From positions 124,001-188,000 of the forward strand of contig NGFH01000011.1 of the NCBI GenBank assembly GCA_002215675.1: a stretch of DNA of 64,000 nucleotides. The letters run 5' to 3'. Below, one piece after another: positions 16,735-25,512 of the stretch (positions within the stretch are counted from its first letter, which is position 1; every line of letters begins with the position of its first letter). The position numbers and the translations under genes were made by a program. The notes beneath the pieces were generated by a model. That model saw only the letters and a program-made list of their open reading frames with translations. It did not search any database and had not been told where the DNA came from. The DNA comes from Bacteroidetes bacterium 2013_40CM_41_45. GTDB taxonomy: Bacteria > Bacteroidota > Bacteroidia > AKYH767-A > 2013-40CM-41-45.

Positions 16735-18110
16735 CAGGAATACCGCGTAATAATTTCGAGAATTTGTTTCATGGTTTCCGGTGCCTGCCAGTTTTCCGTA
16801 ATTCCTTTCAGAGTCATTACCTGCTCCATTACCCTATCTTGTTTTCTTCCTTCGCTCATTGCAACGGAATAAGGAATATCACTGAAGGTTACCATAGAAT
16901 AAAGCGGCTTCCATTTTTCGGGATAGTGTTCATTGAGGTACGCTTCAATTTTTTTGCGAAGGACAAAATCGGGGTGTGTCACAAGGTCACGCATCTCTAC
17001 AAAATTTTGAACAGCGAGCTGCGCTATTGCATCTGAATTCTTTTTACGCTCATGCTCAAATTCCCTGAAAATATTTTTCCATGGCGCAGAAGTGCTCCCC
17101 TTCTCCCCCGGGAGAAGGGGCTGGGGGATGAGGCTATCAAGCACCACACAGTCTTCAAACCCGCAGTTCATCCCTTGCCCAAAGAAAGGTACAATAGCAT
17201 GAGCCGCGTCTCCCAACAGCAGCAGTTTATCTTCATGACTCCAGGGAAAACATGTTACAGTTACCAGTGATGCAGCAGGATATGCAAAGTAATCATGCAC
17301 CAGAGTAGGCATGAGCGGAACCGCATCCGGAAAAGTTTTTTTGAAAAAGTCGAGCATCTTTTCCTCCGTATCCAAAGCGGCAAAAGATTTTTCACCTTCG
17401 AATGGAAAGAATAAAGTACACGTAAAGCTCTTATCAAGATTAGGCAAAGCAATAAGCATAAACTGCCCGCGCGGCCATATGTGCAGAGCATTGGGCTCCA
17501 TCGCAAAATCGCCTGAAGCAGTGGCAGGAATTACAAGCTCTTTATAGCCATGCTCAAGATATTGCTGCGAGTAATTAAACTTATCAGTAGAAAGCTGCAA
17601 TTGCAATCGCGCTGCGGAAAATGCTCCGTCTGTCCCGAAAATTGTTTCGGCATCAACTGAAGAAGTTCTTTTAGTTTCACTATTTTCAAAATATGAAGTA
17701 GCAGAATTCAAATCAATATGACTGCAGCGTTCGTTATAAAAAAAAGTCGCTCCGTTCTTTTCTGCCAGATCCATCAGCACGCAGTTTAATCCTCCCCGCG
17801 ATACAGAATAAATTGCCTGTCCTTCTTTTCCGTACGGCTGCAGATTCAACTTGCCGTCTAAAGAATGAATCATTCTGCCTTTCATCGGAATAGCGACTTT
17901 GCGGATTTCATCCGCAATGCCAACTCCTTCAAGTCCCCGCCATCCACGGTCGCTTAAGGCAAGGTTGATAGACTTCCCGGCAGAGATTCTGTTCTTCCGT
18001 AAGTCAGGACGTTTCTCATAAACAGAAACCCGGTACCCTCTTTTAGAAAGATAAATTGATAACAGCGAACCCACTAACCCCGCACCTATTATTGTGACCT
18101 TATCGCTCAT
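16734..18110 (-). CDS. kmo: Kynurenine 3-monooxygenase, with an in-frame palindromic repeat
   Basis: FAD- and NADPH-dependent hydroxylation of L-kynurenine, part of the tryptophan-to-quinolinate route to NAD. N-terminal FAD site VTIIGAGLVGSLLSIYL. The conserved AGKSINLALSDRGWRGLEGVG-type segment (residues about 44-64) and LLGDAAHAIVPFFGQGMNCG bind FAD and substrate. The protein is 458 residues. A stretch of about 15-20 residues after GFEDCVVLDS, reading IPQPLLPGEKGSTSAP, is foreign to the family and is encoded by a palindromic element (17097-17133). The frame is intact, and conserved sequence resumes with REFEHERKKNSDAIAQLAVQ. The start ATG overlaps the kynU stop. Confidence 0.94.
   Translation of the reverse strand: MSDKVTIIGAGLVGSLLSIYLSKRGYRVSVYEKRPDLRKNRISAGKSINLALSDRGWRGLEGVGIADEIRKVAIPMKGRMIHSLDGKLNLQPYGKEGQAIYSVSRGGLNCVLMDLAEKNGATFFYNERCSHIDLNSATSYFENSETKRTSSVDAETIFGTDGAFSAARLQLQLSTDKFNYSQQYLEHGYKELVIPATASGDFAMEPNALHIWPRGQFMLIALPNLDKSFTCTLFFPFEGEKSFAALDTEEKMLDFFKKTFPDAVPLMPTLVHDYFAYPAASLVTVTCFPWSHEDKLLLLGDAAHAIVPFFGQGMNCGFEDCVVLDSLIPQPLLPGEKGSTSAPWKNIFREFEHERKKNSDAIAQLAVQNFVEMRDLVTHPDFVLRKKIEAYLNEHYPEKWKPLYSMVTFSDIPYSVAMSEGRKQDRVMEQVMTLKGITENWQAPETMKQILEIITRYS
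17097..17133. repeat. Palindromic repeat inside kmo
   Basis: Perfect inverted repeat CCCCTTCTCCC/GGGAGAAGGGG (17097-17107 with 17110-17120, two-base centre) followed by CTGGGGGATGAGG (17121-17133). It is read through as codons of kmo. The design, a G/C-rich hairpin with a trailing GGGGATGAGG, matches a short intergenic repeat type I have seen commonly in bacterial genomes, which makes its place within a gene notable. Confidence 0.85.
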
Positions 18111-19390
18111 TTTAAAATTTGTAAAACAATTTCTCCAAACCTAAAGACATCTTCAAACGAATTATAAAGCGGAACAGGAGCGCACCTTATCACATTTGGT
18201 TCTCTCCAGTCAGCCATTACTCCGTTTGCAGTTAATTTTTCATGAAGTGATTTTCCTAATCCATGGGCAACGATAGAAAGCTGACATCCTCTTTCTTTCG
18301 GAGTAATAATTTCTAATCTCAAATTCGGATTTCGGATTTCGATTTTCGAATTTATTTCCCGCAAGATGTATTCCATGTATCCTGTTAATTTTTTACTTTT
18401 TTCACTTAAAGCATCCATTCCCGCTTCCTCAAAAATATCAAGGGCAGCTTTATGAGCAGCCATAGAAAATACGGGAGCGTTGCTTACTTGCCATCCTTCT
18501 GCAGTCGGCATTGCCCTGAAATCTTTCTCCATCTTAAACCGGTTATTTTTATCGTGCCCCCACCAACCTGCAAAGCGAGGCATTGAAGTATTTTTTGCAT
18601 GACGCTCATTAATAAACGCACCCGCCACGCTTCCCGGACCGGAGTTAAGATATTTATACGAACACCAGACCGCGAAATCAACACTCCACTCATGCAGGGA
18701 GAGCTTTATGTTGCCGATGGCGTGGGCCAAATCAAAACCAACCATAATTCCTGCTTTGTGCCCTGCTTCCGTGATGGCTTTCATGTCAAAAACCTGCCCA
18801 GAATAATAATTCACTCCGCCAATAAAAATTAATGCCAGTTCATTTTTATTTTTCTCAATGGCAGATAAAACATCTTCATGCCGGATGGCGTGCTCACCTT
18901 CACGTGGATAAAGCTCGATGATAGCATCTGAAGGATTATGTCCGTGAAATTTTACTTGTGAATCAATGGCATATTCGTCAGAAGGAAATGCCCCTCCTTC
19001 GCACAGAATTTTATATCGCCCGCTTACAGGTTGGTAAAATGAAACAAAAAGAAAATGAATGTTGCTTGTAAGTTGATTCATGGCCACCACCTCATCGGGC
19101 AAGGCTCCGGTGAGCTTTGCCAAGGGTCTTGCAAACATCTCGTGGTATGAATACCAGGGATTCTTTGCCATAAAATGCGCCTCTACTGCATACTTGGCCC
19201 AGTCGTCCAGTTCCTGCTGAATATATTGATGCGTGGAAGCGGGCTGCAAGCCAAGAGAGTTACCGCAGAAATAAATAACATCCTTTCCATTATGCTGCGG
19301 AAACAAAAACTTTTTGCGGAATGAAGCGAGCTTATCGCTTTTATCCTGCTCCAGCGCATATTCTTTGGTAAACGAAAAACTGCTTTGCAT
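18107..19390 (-). CDS. kynU: Kynureninase
   Basis: PLP enzyme splitting (3-hydroxy)kynurenine to (3-hydroxy)anthranilate and alanine. The family features are present: YFCGNSLGLQPAS near the N-terminus, the SNIHFLFVSFY segment, the DLAHAIGNI motif with the PLP-binding Asp, and the PLP lysine region VWCSYKYLNSGPGSVAGAF, then GWWGHD. I choose the ATG at 19388-19390 (427 residues) over a TTG three codons upstream. A short heptamer array (18324-18351) encodes KIEIRNPNLRLEI just before the conserved ITPKERGCQLSI segment, lengthening the loop by about ten residues. With kmo it forms a kynurenine-to-3-hydroxyanthranilate module. The 3-hydroxyanthranilate dioxygenase and tryptophan dioxygenase are not in the window. 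Confidence 0.94.
   Translation of the reverse strand: MQSSFSFTKEYALEQDKSDKLASFRKKFLFPQHNGKDVIYFCGNSLGLQPASTHQYIQQELDDWAKYAVEAHFMAKNPWYSYHEMFARPLAKLTGALPDEVVAMNQLTSNIHFLFVSFYQPVSGRYKILCEGGAFPSDEYAIDSQVKFHGHNPSDAIIELYPREGEHAIRHEDVLSAIEKNKNELALIFIGGVNYYSGQVFDMKAITEAGHKAGIMVGFDLAHAIGNIKLSLHEWSVDFAVWCSYKYLNSGPGSVAGAFINERHAKNTSMPRFAGWWGHDKNNRFKMEKDFRAMPTAEGWQVSNAPVFSMAAHKAALDIFEEAGMDALSEKSKKLTGYMEYILREINSKIEIRNPNLRLEIITPKERGCQLSIVAHGLGKSLHEKLTANGVMADWREPNVIRCAPVPLYNSFEDVFRFGEIVLQILK
18324..18351. repeat. Heptamer array inside kynU
   Basis: Four consecutive 7-base units: TTCGGAT, TTCGGAT, TTCGATT, TTCGAAT, with degenerate units before them. It lies in a variable loop region of the kynureninase reading frame. 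Same 7-base period as arrays in tsaB, after recO and before metG, but different sequence. Confidence 0.75.
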
Positions 19391-19461
19391 GGCGGGCAAA
19401 GTTCAAAATAAATTTCATTCTGCTTTAATTCGAAAAATTAAACAGCTTATACCTATTTATT

Positions 19462-19469
19462 TACATTTG
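19462..19469 (+). promoter_or_regulatory. Bacteroidota -7 element before lysS
   Basis: TACATTTG, an exact TAnnTTTG match, 20 bases before the ATG of lysS. The -33 region has only TTCG rather than TTTG. Expected start of transcription near 19474. Confidence 0.5.
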
Positions 19470-19489
19470 CCCGTCTTTCAGAATTGATT

Positions 19490-21001
19490 ATGCAATTATC
19501 AGAGCAAGAAGTTATCCGCAGGCAGAAGCTTGACGAGCTTATTAAGCTGGGTATTAATCCTTACCCGGCAGATTTGTGGGAAATAACTCATTCATCGAAA
19601 CAAATTCTCGAAAATTTTGAGTCCAACCCGGAGGGATTGAAGGATATTTCTTTTGCCGGAAGAATCATGAGTGTGCGCGACATGGGCAAGGCGGCTTTTG
19701 CTTTTCTGCAAGACAGCCAGGGAAAAATTCAGATTTATGTGAAGAGAGATGAAATTTGTAAAGGCGAAGACAAATCGCTTTATGATTTAGTCTGGAAAAA
19801 ACTCCTCGACATGGGTGATATCATTGGGGTGAAAGGTTATGCCTTTAAAACCAAGATGGGTGAGATTTCGATTCACGTTTCAGAGTTAAAATTGTTATCC
19901 AAAACATTGCGTCCGCTACCTGTTGTGAAGCAGGATGCTGAAGGAAATATCCACGATGCTTTCACTGACCCTGAGCAACGTTATCGCATGCGCTATCTTG
20001 ACCTTATTGTAAATCCGCAGGTGAAAAATGTTTTTGTTCAACGGGCAAAAATTATTGAGTCGATCCGGAATTTTCTGAATGGCAAAGGATACCTTGAAGT
20101 GGAAACACCGGTGCTTCAGCCGCTGTATGGAGGCGCTGCTGCGCGCCCGTTCAAGACGCATCACAATACGCTGGACATGACGCTGTACCTGCGTATTGCC
20201 AATGAGTTATATTTAAAACGCCTTATTGTTGGCGGCTTTGATGGCGTGTATGAGTTTGCAAAAGATTTCCGCAACGAAGGCATGGACCGGTTTCACAATC
20301 CTGAATTTACCCAGATGGAAATATACGTTGCGTATAAGGATTACGAATGGATGATGAACCTTATGGAAGAAATGGTGGAGAAAATTGCCATAGATGTTAC
20401 CGGCTCAACCGAAGTTCAATCGGGAGAGCACAAGATAAACTTTAAACGTCCGTGGAAAAGGTATTCCATGTATGAAGCCATTCAGCATTTTACGGGCGTT
20501 GATATTTCAAACCAGGATGAAGCGACTTTAAAACAGACTGCAAAAAATTTAGGTGTTCCCGTTGACAATAAAATGGGCCGCGGAAAAATCATAGATGAAA
20601 TTTTTGGGGAGAAGTGCGAGCCGCATTTAATACAGCCCACTTTCATTACCGATTACCCGGTAGAGATGAGCCCGCTTGCAAAAAAGCACCGCAGCAAGCC
20701 GGGATTGGTGGAGCGCTTTGAAGCTATCTGCAACGCAAAGGAGCTATGCAATGCCTTTTCAGAATTGAACGACCCGCTTGACCAGCGCAAGCGTTTTGAA
20801 GAACAGCTTCAACTAGGCTTACGGGGAGACGAGGAAGCCATGCAACTTGACGAGGATTTCCTAAGGGCCTTGGAATTCGGCATGCCGCCAACATCAGGGC
20901 TCGGCATGGGCATTGACCGCCTCGCTATGATAATGACCAACTCCGCTTCCATACAGGATGTGATTTTCTTTCCTCAGATGCGGTCAGAGAAAAAAGAGTA
21001 G
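19490..21001 (+). CDS. lysS: Lysyl-tRNA synthetase, class II
   Basis: Charges tRNA-Lys. The N-terminal OB-fold anticodon domain (about 50-150) contains [20 protein letters not shown]. The class II core has motif 1 near [11 protein letters not shown]-like [17 protein letters not shown], motif 2 [20 protein letters not shown] and motif 3 [13 protein letters not shown]. The length is 503 residues, without the C-terminal extension of some Bacteroidota homologues. The start chosen is the ATG at 19490 ([14 protein letters not shown]), the conserved N-terminus; a TTG two codons earlier is less likely. A terminator follows closely. Confidence 0.96.
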   Translation: MQLSEQEVIRRQKLDELIKLGINPYPADLWEITHSSKQILENFESNPEGLKDISFAGRIMSVRDMGKAAFAFLQDSQGKIQIYVKRDEICKGEDKSLYDLVWKKLLDMGDIIGVKGYAFKTKMGEISIHVSELKLLSKTLRPLPVVKQDAEGNIHDAFTDPEQRYRMRYLDLIVNPQVKNVFVQRAKIIESIRNFLNGKGYLEVETPVLQPLYGGAAARPFKTHHNTLDMTLYLRIANELYLKRLIVGGFDGVYEFAKDFRNEGMDRFHNPEFTQMEIYVAYKDYEWMMNLMEEMVEKIAIDVTGSTEVQSGEHKINFKRPWKRYSMYEAIQHFTGVDISNQDEATLKQTAKNLGVPVDNKMGRGKIIDEIFGEKCEPHLIQPTFITDYPVEMSPLAKKHRSKPGLVERFEAICNAKELCNAFSELNDPLDQRKRFEEQLQLGLRGDEEAMQLDEDFLRALEFGMPPTSGLGMGIDRLAMIMTNSASIQDVIFFPQMRSEKKE

Positions 21002-21022
21002 CTTCGGATTAAGCGAAATAAA

Positions 21023-21062
21023 AAATCCGTTCCTTAAACAGAAACGGATTTAATTTTTTTTT
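21023..21062. terminator. Terminator after lysS, possibly bidirectional
   Basis: Perfect 9-base stem AAATCCGTT/AACGGATTT (21023-21031 with 21043-21051), followed by a run of nine T from 21054. A-rich sequence on the other flank means it could also end the convergent small gene at 21072-21434. Confidence 0.85.
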
Positions 21063-21071
21063 AATCTGAAT

Positions 21072-21434
21072 TCAGCGCAGGTCTTTGGAAGCCCGTATCA
21101 TTTCCGAATGAATCTTCATACCTATTTGAGAGTCACTTGGGTAAGCAGATGATTTCTGCTCCAGTTCAACAAGATACATCCGTCTCAGGTGCCTGAACTC
21201 GGCCGCAAGAGCATCGGCTTTATCGGCAGGAGCGTTTTGAAATTTTATATATGCATCTTCAACCTTATTTCTCGCATTATCCAGCGATTCAACCTGGAAG
21301 AATGTCTCTGCAGGAGCAACCTGTTGGGTGGTTTCCTGTTTAGCAGGAGCATTAGTGCTTTGTGCGTTGACAGCGAGAACGGATGCAAACAGCACGGCAA
21401 ACAAAAAAGCAGAATATGTAAAGATATTTTTCAT
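21072..21434 (-). CDS. Small secreted protein of unknown function
   Basis: A 120-residue protein with a clear signal peptide (about 1-24), predicted cleavage after AVNA with Gln as first mature residue. The mature part is helical and polar (SLDNARNKVEDAYIKFQNA, LAAEFRHLRRMYLVELEQKS). No family recognised. It stands alone, convergent with lysS and divergent from the M28 peptidase gene. The long charged helices suggest a small periplasmic helical-bundle protein. Signal peptide and coding-like composition support a real gene. Confidence 0.75.
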   Translation of the reverse strand: MKNIFTYSAFLFAVLFASVLAVNAQSTNAPAKQETTQQVAPAETFFQVESLDNARNKVEDAYIKFQNAPADKADALAAEFRHLRRMYLVELEQKSSAYPSDSQIGMKIHSEMIRASKDLR

Positions 21435-21579
21435 GGCATTTATTTTTGGTGATGCTAAAATAGCCTTTTCCCCTGATTTGCCAAACGAATATTCCGTGAA
21501 CGTTTATTTTCTGTCTACTAAAGGCAAATTCATTCCTGTAAACGTAATGTTTTTTTAATTTCCCCGAAAATTTTTCAGG

Positions 21580-23283
21580 ATGAAACGTACGCACCTTGTA
21601 TTGGGCAATATTATTTTCTTTCTACTTCTTTCGATTTCCTGTTCCGTTACGCAGACCGTTCCAAAGACCGATGAGCAGGTAAAAGCGATTTTCAAAAAAG
21701 ATATTTCAACGCTGGCTTCAGATAAGTTTATGGGGCGCGAAACCGGAACGGAGGGAGAAAAGCTGGCAAGCGATTATATTGTGTCTGACTTTAAAAAACT
21801 CAAGTTGATTCCAAAAGGAACTAATGAGTTTCTTCAGCCATTTACATTTATTGCATCGGCTAAAACCGGAACAAGCACACAGTTTTATATCAACTCAAAA
21901 TCATACCGGCTTAACGAAGATTTTTATCCGTTGTCTTTTTCCGGAAACGGAATTGCTTCAGGATACATTGTAAAAGTGGGGTACGGCATTGTAGCGCCCG
22001 ACCTGAAACACGATGATTACCAGGGCAAACTTACGCTCAGCAAAAAAATATTTGTAATTGAAATCGGTACACCTGACGGCAATAACCCTCATGGAAAATT
22101 TGCCGGCTTCGATGACCTGAGAAAGAAAATTGAAACCGCTATATCTAAAGGCGCTTCAGCGGTCATCTTTATCCGTCAGTTGACGGATACAACGCTTGAC
22201 AATCCGCCACAGAAAATCAACTCTAAAATTTCCACATTAAAAATCCCTGTAATTTTTGCCAAAGGTGATGCAGTAAATTTTCTTAAGAACGAGATTGTAA
22301 CCAACTGCACGGTAGGGGTTGAAATTATCCGCGAGGAGAGAACGGGGCACAATGTTATAGGCATGATTGATAATAAGGCAGCAAGCACCATTGTAATAGG
22401 CGCGCATTACGACCATCTTGGCATGGGCAATGAAGAAAATTCACTTTACCGCGGGCCGGCAGCAATTCATAATGGGGCCGATGACAATGCCAGCGGCACC
22501 GCTATGCTCATGCAGCTTGCTTTGCATTTGAAGCAACTGCAGTACAGCAAAAGCAATTACCTGTTCATAGCATTTTCCGGTGAGGAGATGGGATTGCTGG
22601 GTTCAAACTATTTTGTAAAAAATCCTACCATAGACCTGAAAACGGTTTCATGCATGCTTAACATGGATATGGTTGGGAGACTGAAGACCGATGAGAAAGT
22701 ATTAATCATTAACGGAGCGGGAACTTCACCGCGATGGAAAACCGTACTGGATTCAGTGGCAGTAAACGGTGTTAAAATAAAAACAACCGAATCGGGTGTC
22801 GGGCCTTCAGACCATACATCTTTTTACCTGCAGGACATTCCCTCGCTGCATTTTTTCTCCGGCACTCACGAGGATTATCATAAGCCCAGTGATGATGAGA
22901 ATAAAATTAATTATGATGGAATGGCATCCATACAAAAAATCATGCTCAATCTTATTGAGCGCATCCAGGGTTCGGGAAAGCTTGCGTTTACCAAAACGAA
23001 AGACAGTAACAATGAAGATGCTCCGCACTTTAAAGTTACCCTGGGAATTATTCCTGATTATGGTTTTAGCGGTGAAGGAGTGCGTGCTGACGGAATCAGC
23101 GATGGACGTCCTGCTGCTAATGCGGGAATGAAGAAAGGAGATATTATTGTGCAGCTTGGCGATTACAAAACTCCGGATATGATGGAGTACATGAAGGCCC
23201 TCGGTAAATTTTCTAAGGGACAAAGCACTAAAGTAAAAGTGCAAAGAGGAAAAGATACGCTGGAATTGCCAGTGACGTTTTAA
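21580..23283 (+). CDS. M28 family metallopeptidase with PA and PDZ domains (probable lipoprotein)
   Basis: A 567-residue exported peptidase. A lipoprotein-like signal (LLLSISC, Cys at about 21) precedes the catalytic start SDKFMGRETGTEGEKLASDY. A protease-associated domain is inserted at about 120-255. The M28 zinc ligands are visible: GAHYDHLGMG, HNGADDNASGTAML (bridging Asp), SGEEMGLLGSNYF (catalytic Glu), LNMDMVGRL and GTHEDYHKPSDDE. The C-terminal ~90 residues form a PDZ-like domain (GVRADGISDGRPAANAGMKK, then GDIIVQLGDY). Family members are aminopeptidases; substrate unknown. Followed 37 bases later by a PAP2 gene on the same strand. Confidence 0.92.
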   Translation: MKRTHLVLGNIIFFLLLSISCSVTQTVPKTDEQVKAIFKKDISTLASDKFMGRETGTEGEKLASDYIVSDFKKLKLIPKGTNEFLQPFTFIASAKTGTSTQFYINSKSYRLNEDFYPLSFSGNGIASGYIVKVGYGIVAPDLKHDDYQGKLTLSKKIFVIEIGTPDGNNPHGKFAGFDDLRKKIETAISKGASAVIFIRQLTDTTLDNPPQKINSKISTLKIPVIFAKGDAVNFLKNEIVTNCTVGVEIIREERTGHNVIGMIDNKAASTIVIGAHYDHLGMGNEENSLYRGPAAIHNGADDNASGTAMLMQLALHLKQLQYSKSNYLFIAFSGEEMGLLGSNYFVKNPTIDLKTVSCMLNMDMVGRLKTDEKVLIINGAGTSPRWKTVLDSVAVNGVKIKTTESGVGPSDHTSFYLQDIPSLHFFSGTHEDYHKPSDDENKINYDGMASIQKIMLNLIERIQGSGKLAFTKTKDSNNEDAPHFKVTLGIIPDYGFSGEGVRADGISDGRPAANAGMKKGDIIVQLGDYKTPDMMEYMKALGKFSKGQSTKVKVQRGKDTLELPVTF

Positions 23284-23320
23284 TCAATTACCTGCCCCGC
23301 ACCACCCTTAGATTTTGTTT

Positions 23321-24400
23321 ATGAAATTTTTAAATCGCAATAGCATCCTCCCTTCAGTAATTTTATCTGCGCTTTTCTTTTTCACTTTTTTATCGGAAAA
23401 AACCTTTGCCCAGTCTTCCGAAAAAAAAATCACCTCAGACAGCATTCCTGTCATGACCTACCGTATTTGTGATGAGGTAGAATACCAGTTTGCCAAACCC
23501 AAGCCATTTGCCTTTGCAAAAAATATTATCCCCAGTACCGGGAAATATTTCAGCACAACATTCACCAGGAAAAATTTCATTTATATAGGAGGCGTGGTTG
23601 CCGGTACTGCTGTGCTTTGTTTGTGGGACAGGGCAATTCTTGACGGGGCGCATAACCTTGGCGATGCGCTGGGCATTGCACACACCAACAACCAGAAGAC
23701 CTACGGAAAACTCACTATTGATGTAGGAAGTTTTCGGCAGCCTATACCTATCAACGGTCCGCATGATGTAAGCACAGTCATGTATTTTCTCGGTGACGGA
23801 TTCACACACCTGAGTGTTGCCGGCGGCTTCTGGATTGCCGGAATGATTGGGAAGGACTTTCGAGCGAGGCAAACCGCAAGCCAGCTTGCAGAATCTATTA
23901 TTGCCACGGGAATTGTTGTGCAGTTTCTGAAACATATTACAGGCAGGGAAAGCCCGTTTGCTGCAGATTTTCCAATCGGGAAATGGAGGCCATTTCCTAA
24001 CCAGGCCGAATACGCAAGGCATGTTCCGCACTATGATGCGTTTCCGTCAGGACATCTTTCTACCGCCATGGCAACGGTTACTGTCATTGCAGATAACTAT
24101 CCCGAATATCATTACATCCGTCCGCTGGGATATTCACTTATGGGCGTACTTGGTTTTGCCATGCTCAACAACGGGGTGCATTGGTTTAGCGATTATCCGC
24201 TGGCGCTCACGATGGGATATACTTTTGCAAAAATTGCCGTCAGCCGCGGCAGAAAAATAATTGATAAAAGAAAAACACCTGACGAATCAGACCCGGTACA
24301 TTCAAATAATAAAAAAACGAACCCCCATAAGACAAGTTTTATTTTGCTGCCCAGCTTTTCAGGTGCCGGAAATGGATTAACATTGCTGTATAGTTTTTAA
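23321..24400 (+). CDS. PAP2 family phosphatase
   Basis: A 360-residue membrane phosphatase. Signal peptide (about 10-30) ending KTFA with Gln as the first mature residue. The PAP2 core carries KHITGRESPF (motif 1 relative), FPSGHLSTAMATV (motif 2 with catalytic His) and NNGVHWFSDYPLAL (motif 3 His and Asp). Likely dephosphorylates a lipid or isoprenoid phosphate at the periplasmic face. The ATG at 23321 is preferred; a TTG two codons upstream is possible. It lies 6 bases before gpsA, so the two are probably cotranscribed, which would fit a phospholipid role. Confidence 0.9.
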   Translation: MKFLNRNSILPSVILSALFFFTFLSEKTFAQSSEKKITSDSIPVMTYRICDEVEYQFAKPKPFAFAKNIIPSTGKYFSTTFTRKNFIYIGGVVAGTAVLCLWDRAILDGAHNLGDALGIAHTNNQKTYGKLTIDVGSFRQPIPINGPHDVSTVMYFLGDGFTHLSVAGGFWIAGMIGKDFRARQTASQLAESIIATGIVVQFLKHITGRESPFAADFPIGKWRPFPNQAEYARHVPHYDAFPSGHLSTAMATVTVIADNYPEYHYIRPLGYSLMGVLGFAMLNNGVHWFSDYPLALTMGYTFAKIAVSRGRKIIDKRKTPDESDPVHSNNKKTNPHKTSFILLPSFSGAGNGLTLLYSF

Positions 24401-24406
24401 GGATTC

Positions 24407-25411
24407 ATGGCAGGAAAAAATAATGCTAACGTGGCTGTCATCGGTGGCGGAAGCTGGGCGACAGCACTTGTGAAAATTCTTTCCAATAATACGGGTAACA
24501 TTTTGTGGTGGGTGAGGAAAAAAGAAAAAGCGGAATACATCCGGCAGCATCGCCACAATCCTGACTACATAAGCGATGTGGAAGTCGATTTGAAAAAAGT
24601 ATCCGTAACCAGCGATATCAGCCATGCGGTTTCATCAGCAGATATTTTGATTCTTGCTGTGCCTTCTGCTTTTCTTAAGAACGCACTCAAACCATTGTTC
24701 AAAGAAATGCTGAAAAATAAAATCATCGTATCAGCCATAAAAGGAATTGTTCCCGATGAATTGCTCATCATAGGAGAATATCTGAATAAAAAGTTGAACG
24801 TATCATTCCAAAATTTTGCTGTTGTCACCGGGCCTTGTCATGCTGAAGAAGTTGCGATGGAGCGCTTGTCCTATCTTACGGTTGCCTCACAAAATATTTC
24901 CGCATCAAAAAAAGTAGCATCGCTTTTGAATTGCGATTACATACGCACCACGGTTTCAGATGACATTTACGGAACTGAGTATGCAGCCGTTCTAAAAAAT
25001 GTTGTTGCTATTGCCTGTGGAATCTGTCATGGGCTGGGCTACGGAGATAATTTCCAGGCTGTGCTGGTTTCAAATTCCATACAGGAAATAAAGAGATTCG
25101 TTGATGCAGTTCATCCCATTACACGCGATATTAAAGGCTCCGCTTATCTCGGGGATTTACTGGTTACCGCCTACTCGCAATTCAGCCGCAACAGAACGTT
25201 TGGCGCTATGATAGGAAAAGGATATTCCGTTAAGTCAGCGCAGCTTGAAATGAATATGATTGCAGAAGGATATTATGCGGTGAAAGGGATTCACCAACTG
25301 AACAAAAAGCTGAAAGTGAAAATGCCGGTTACTTCTGCTGTGTATAATATTCTTTACGAAAAGAAATCGCCTGCGAGGGAAATGAAACTGCTGACGGAAA
25401 AAATTGCCTGA
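24407..25411 (+). CDS. gpsA: NAD(P)H-dependent glycerol-3-phosphate dehydrogenase
   Basis: Makes sn-glycerol-3-phosphate from dihydroxyacetone phosphate for phospholipid synthesis. The 334-residue protein has the Rossmann motif VIGGGSWATALVKIL, the substrate segment VVTGPCHAEEVAMER, the catalytic region YGTEYAAVLKNVVAIACG followed by GYGDNFQA, and SAYLGDLLVTAYSQFSRNR. It follows the PAP2 gene by 6 bases. A palindromic repeat lies directly downstream. Confidence 0.95.
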   Translation: MAGKNNANVAVIGGGSWATALVKILSNNTGNILWWVRKKEKAEYIRQHRHNPDYISDVEVDLKKVSVTSDISHAVSSADILILAVPSAFLKNALKPLFKEMLKNKIIVSAIKGIVPDELLIIGEYLNKKLNVSFQNFAVVTGPCHAEEVAMERLSYLTVASQNISASKKVASLLNCDYIRTTVSDDIYGTEYAAVLKNVVAIACGICHGLGYGDNFQAVLVSNSIQEIKRFVDAVHPITRDIKGSAYLGDLLVTAYSQFSRNRTFGAMIGKGYSVKSAQLEMNMIAEGYYAVKGIHQLNKKLKVKMPVTSAVYNILYEKKSPAREMKLLTEKIA

Positions 25412-25424
25412 TTTCAAAAAAATC

Positions 25425-25482
25425 ACCACAGAGACACAGTGACACAGAGTTAAGATTTCCCTGTGTTACTGTGCCCTGTGGT
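25425..25482. repeat. Imperfect inverted repeat between gpsA and purD
   Basis: The left arm reads ACCACAGAGACACAGT then GACACAG (25425-25447); the right arm CTGTGTTACTGTG then CCCTGTGGT (25461-25482) is its near reverse complement, with a ~13-base loop. This CACAGAGACACAG-type hairpin occupies almost the whole gap between two convergent genes and could act as a shared transcription stop. Confidence 0.75.
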
Positions 25483-25512
25483 AAAAAATTATTTCTTTCT
25501 TGAGAATTGAAT

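Noticed and set aside
23435-24031. A 198-codon minus-strand frame within the PAP2 gene
   Set aside because: The plus-strand frame has all three PAP2 motifs; the antisense product shows no domain and is cysteine-rich by chance.
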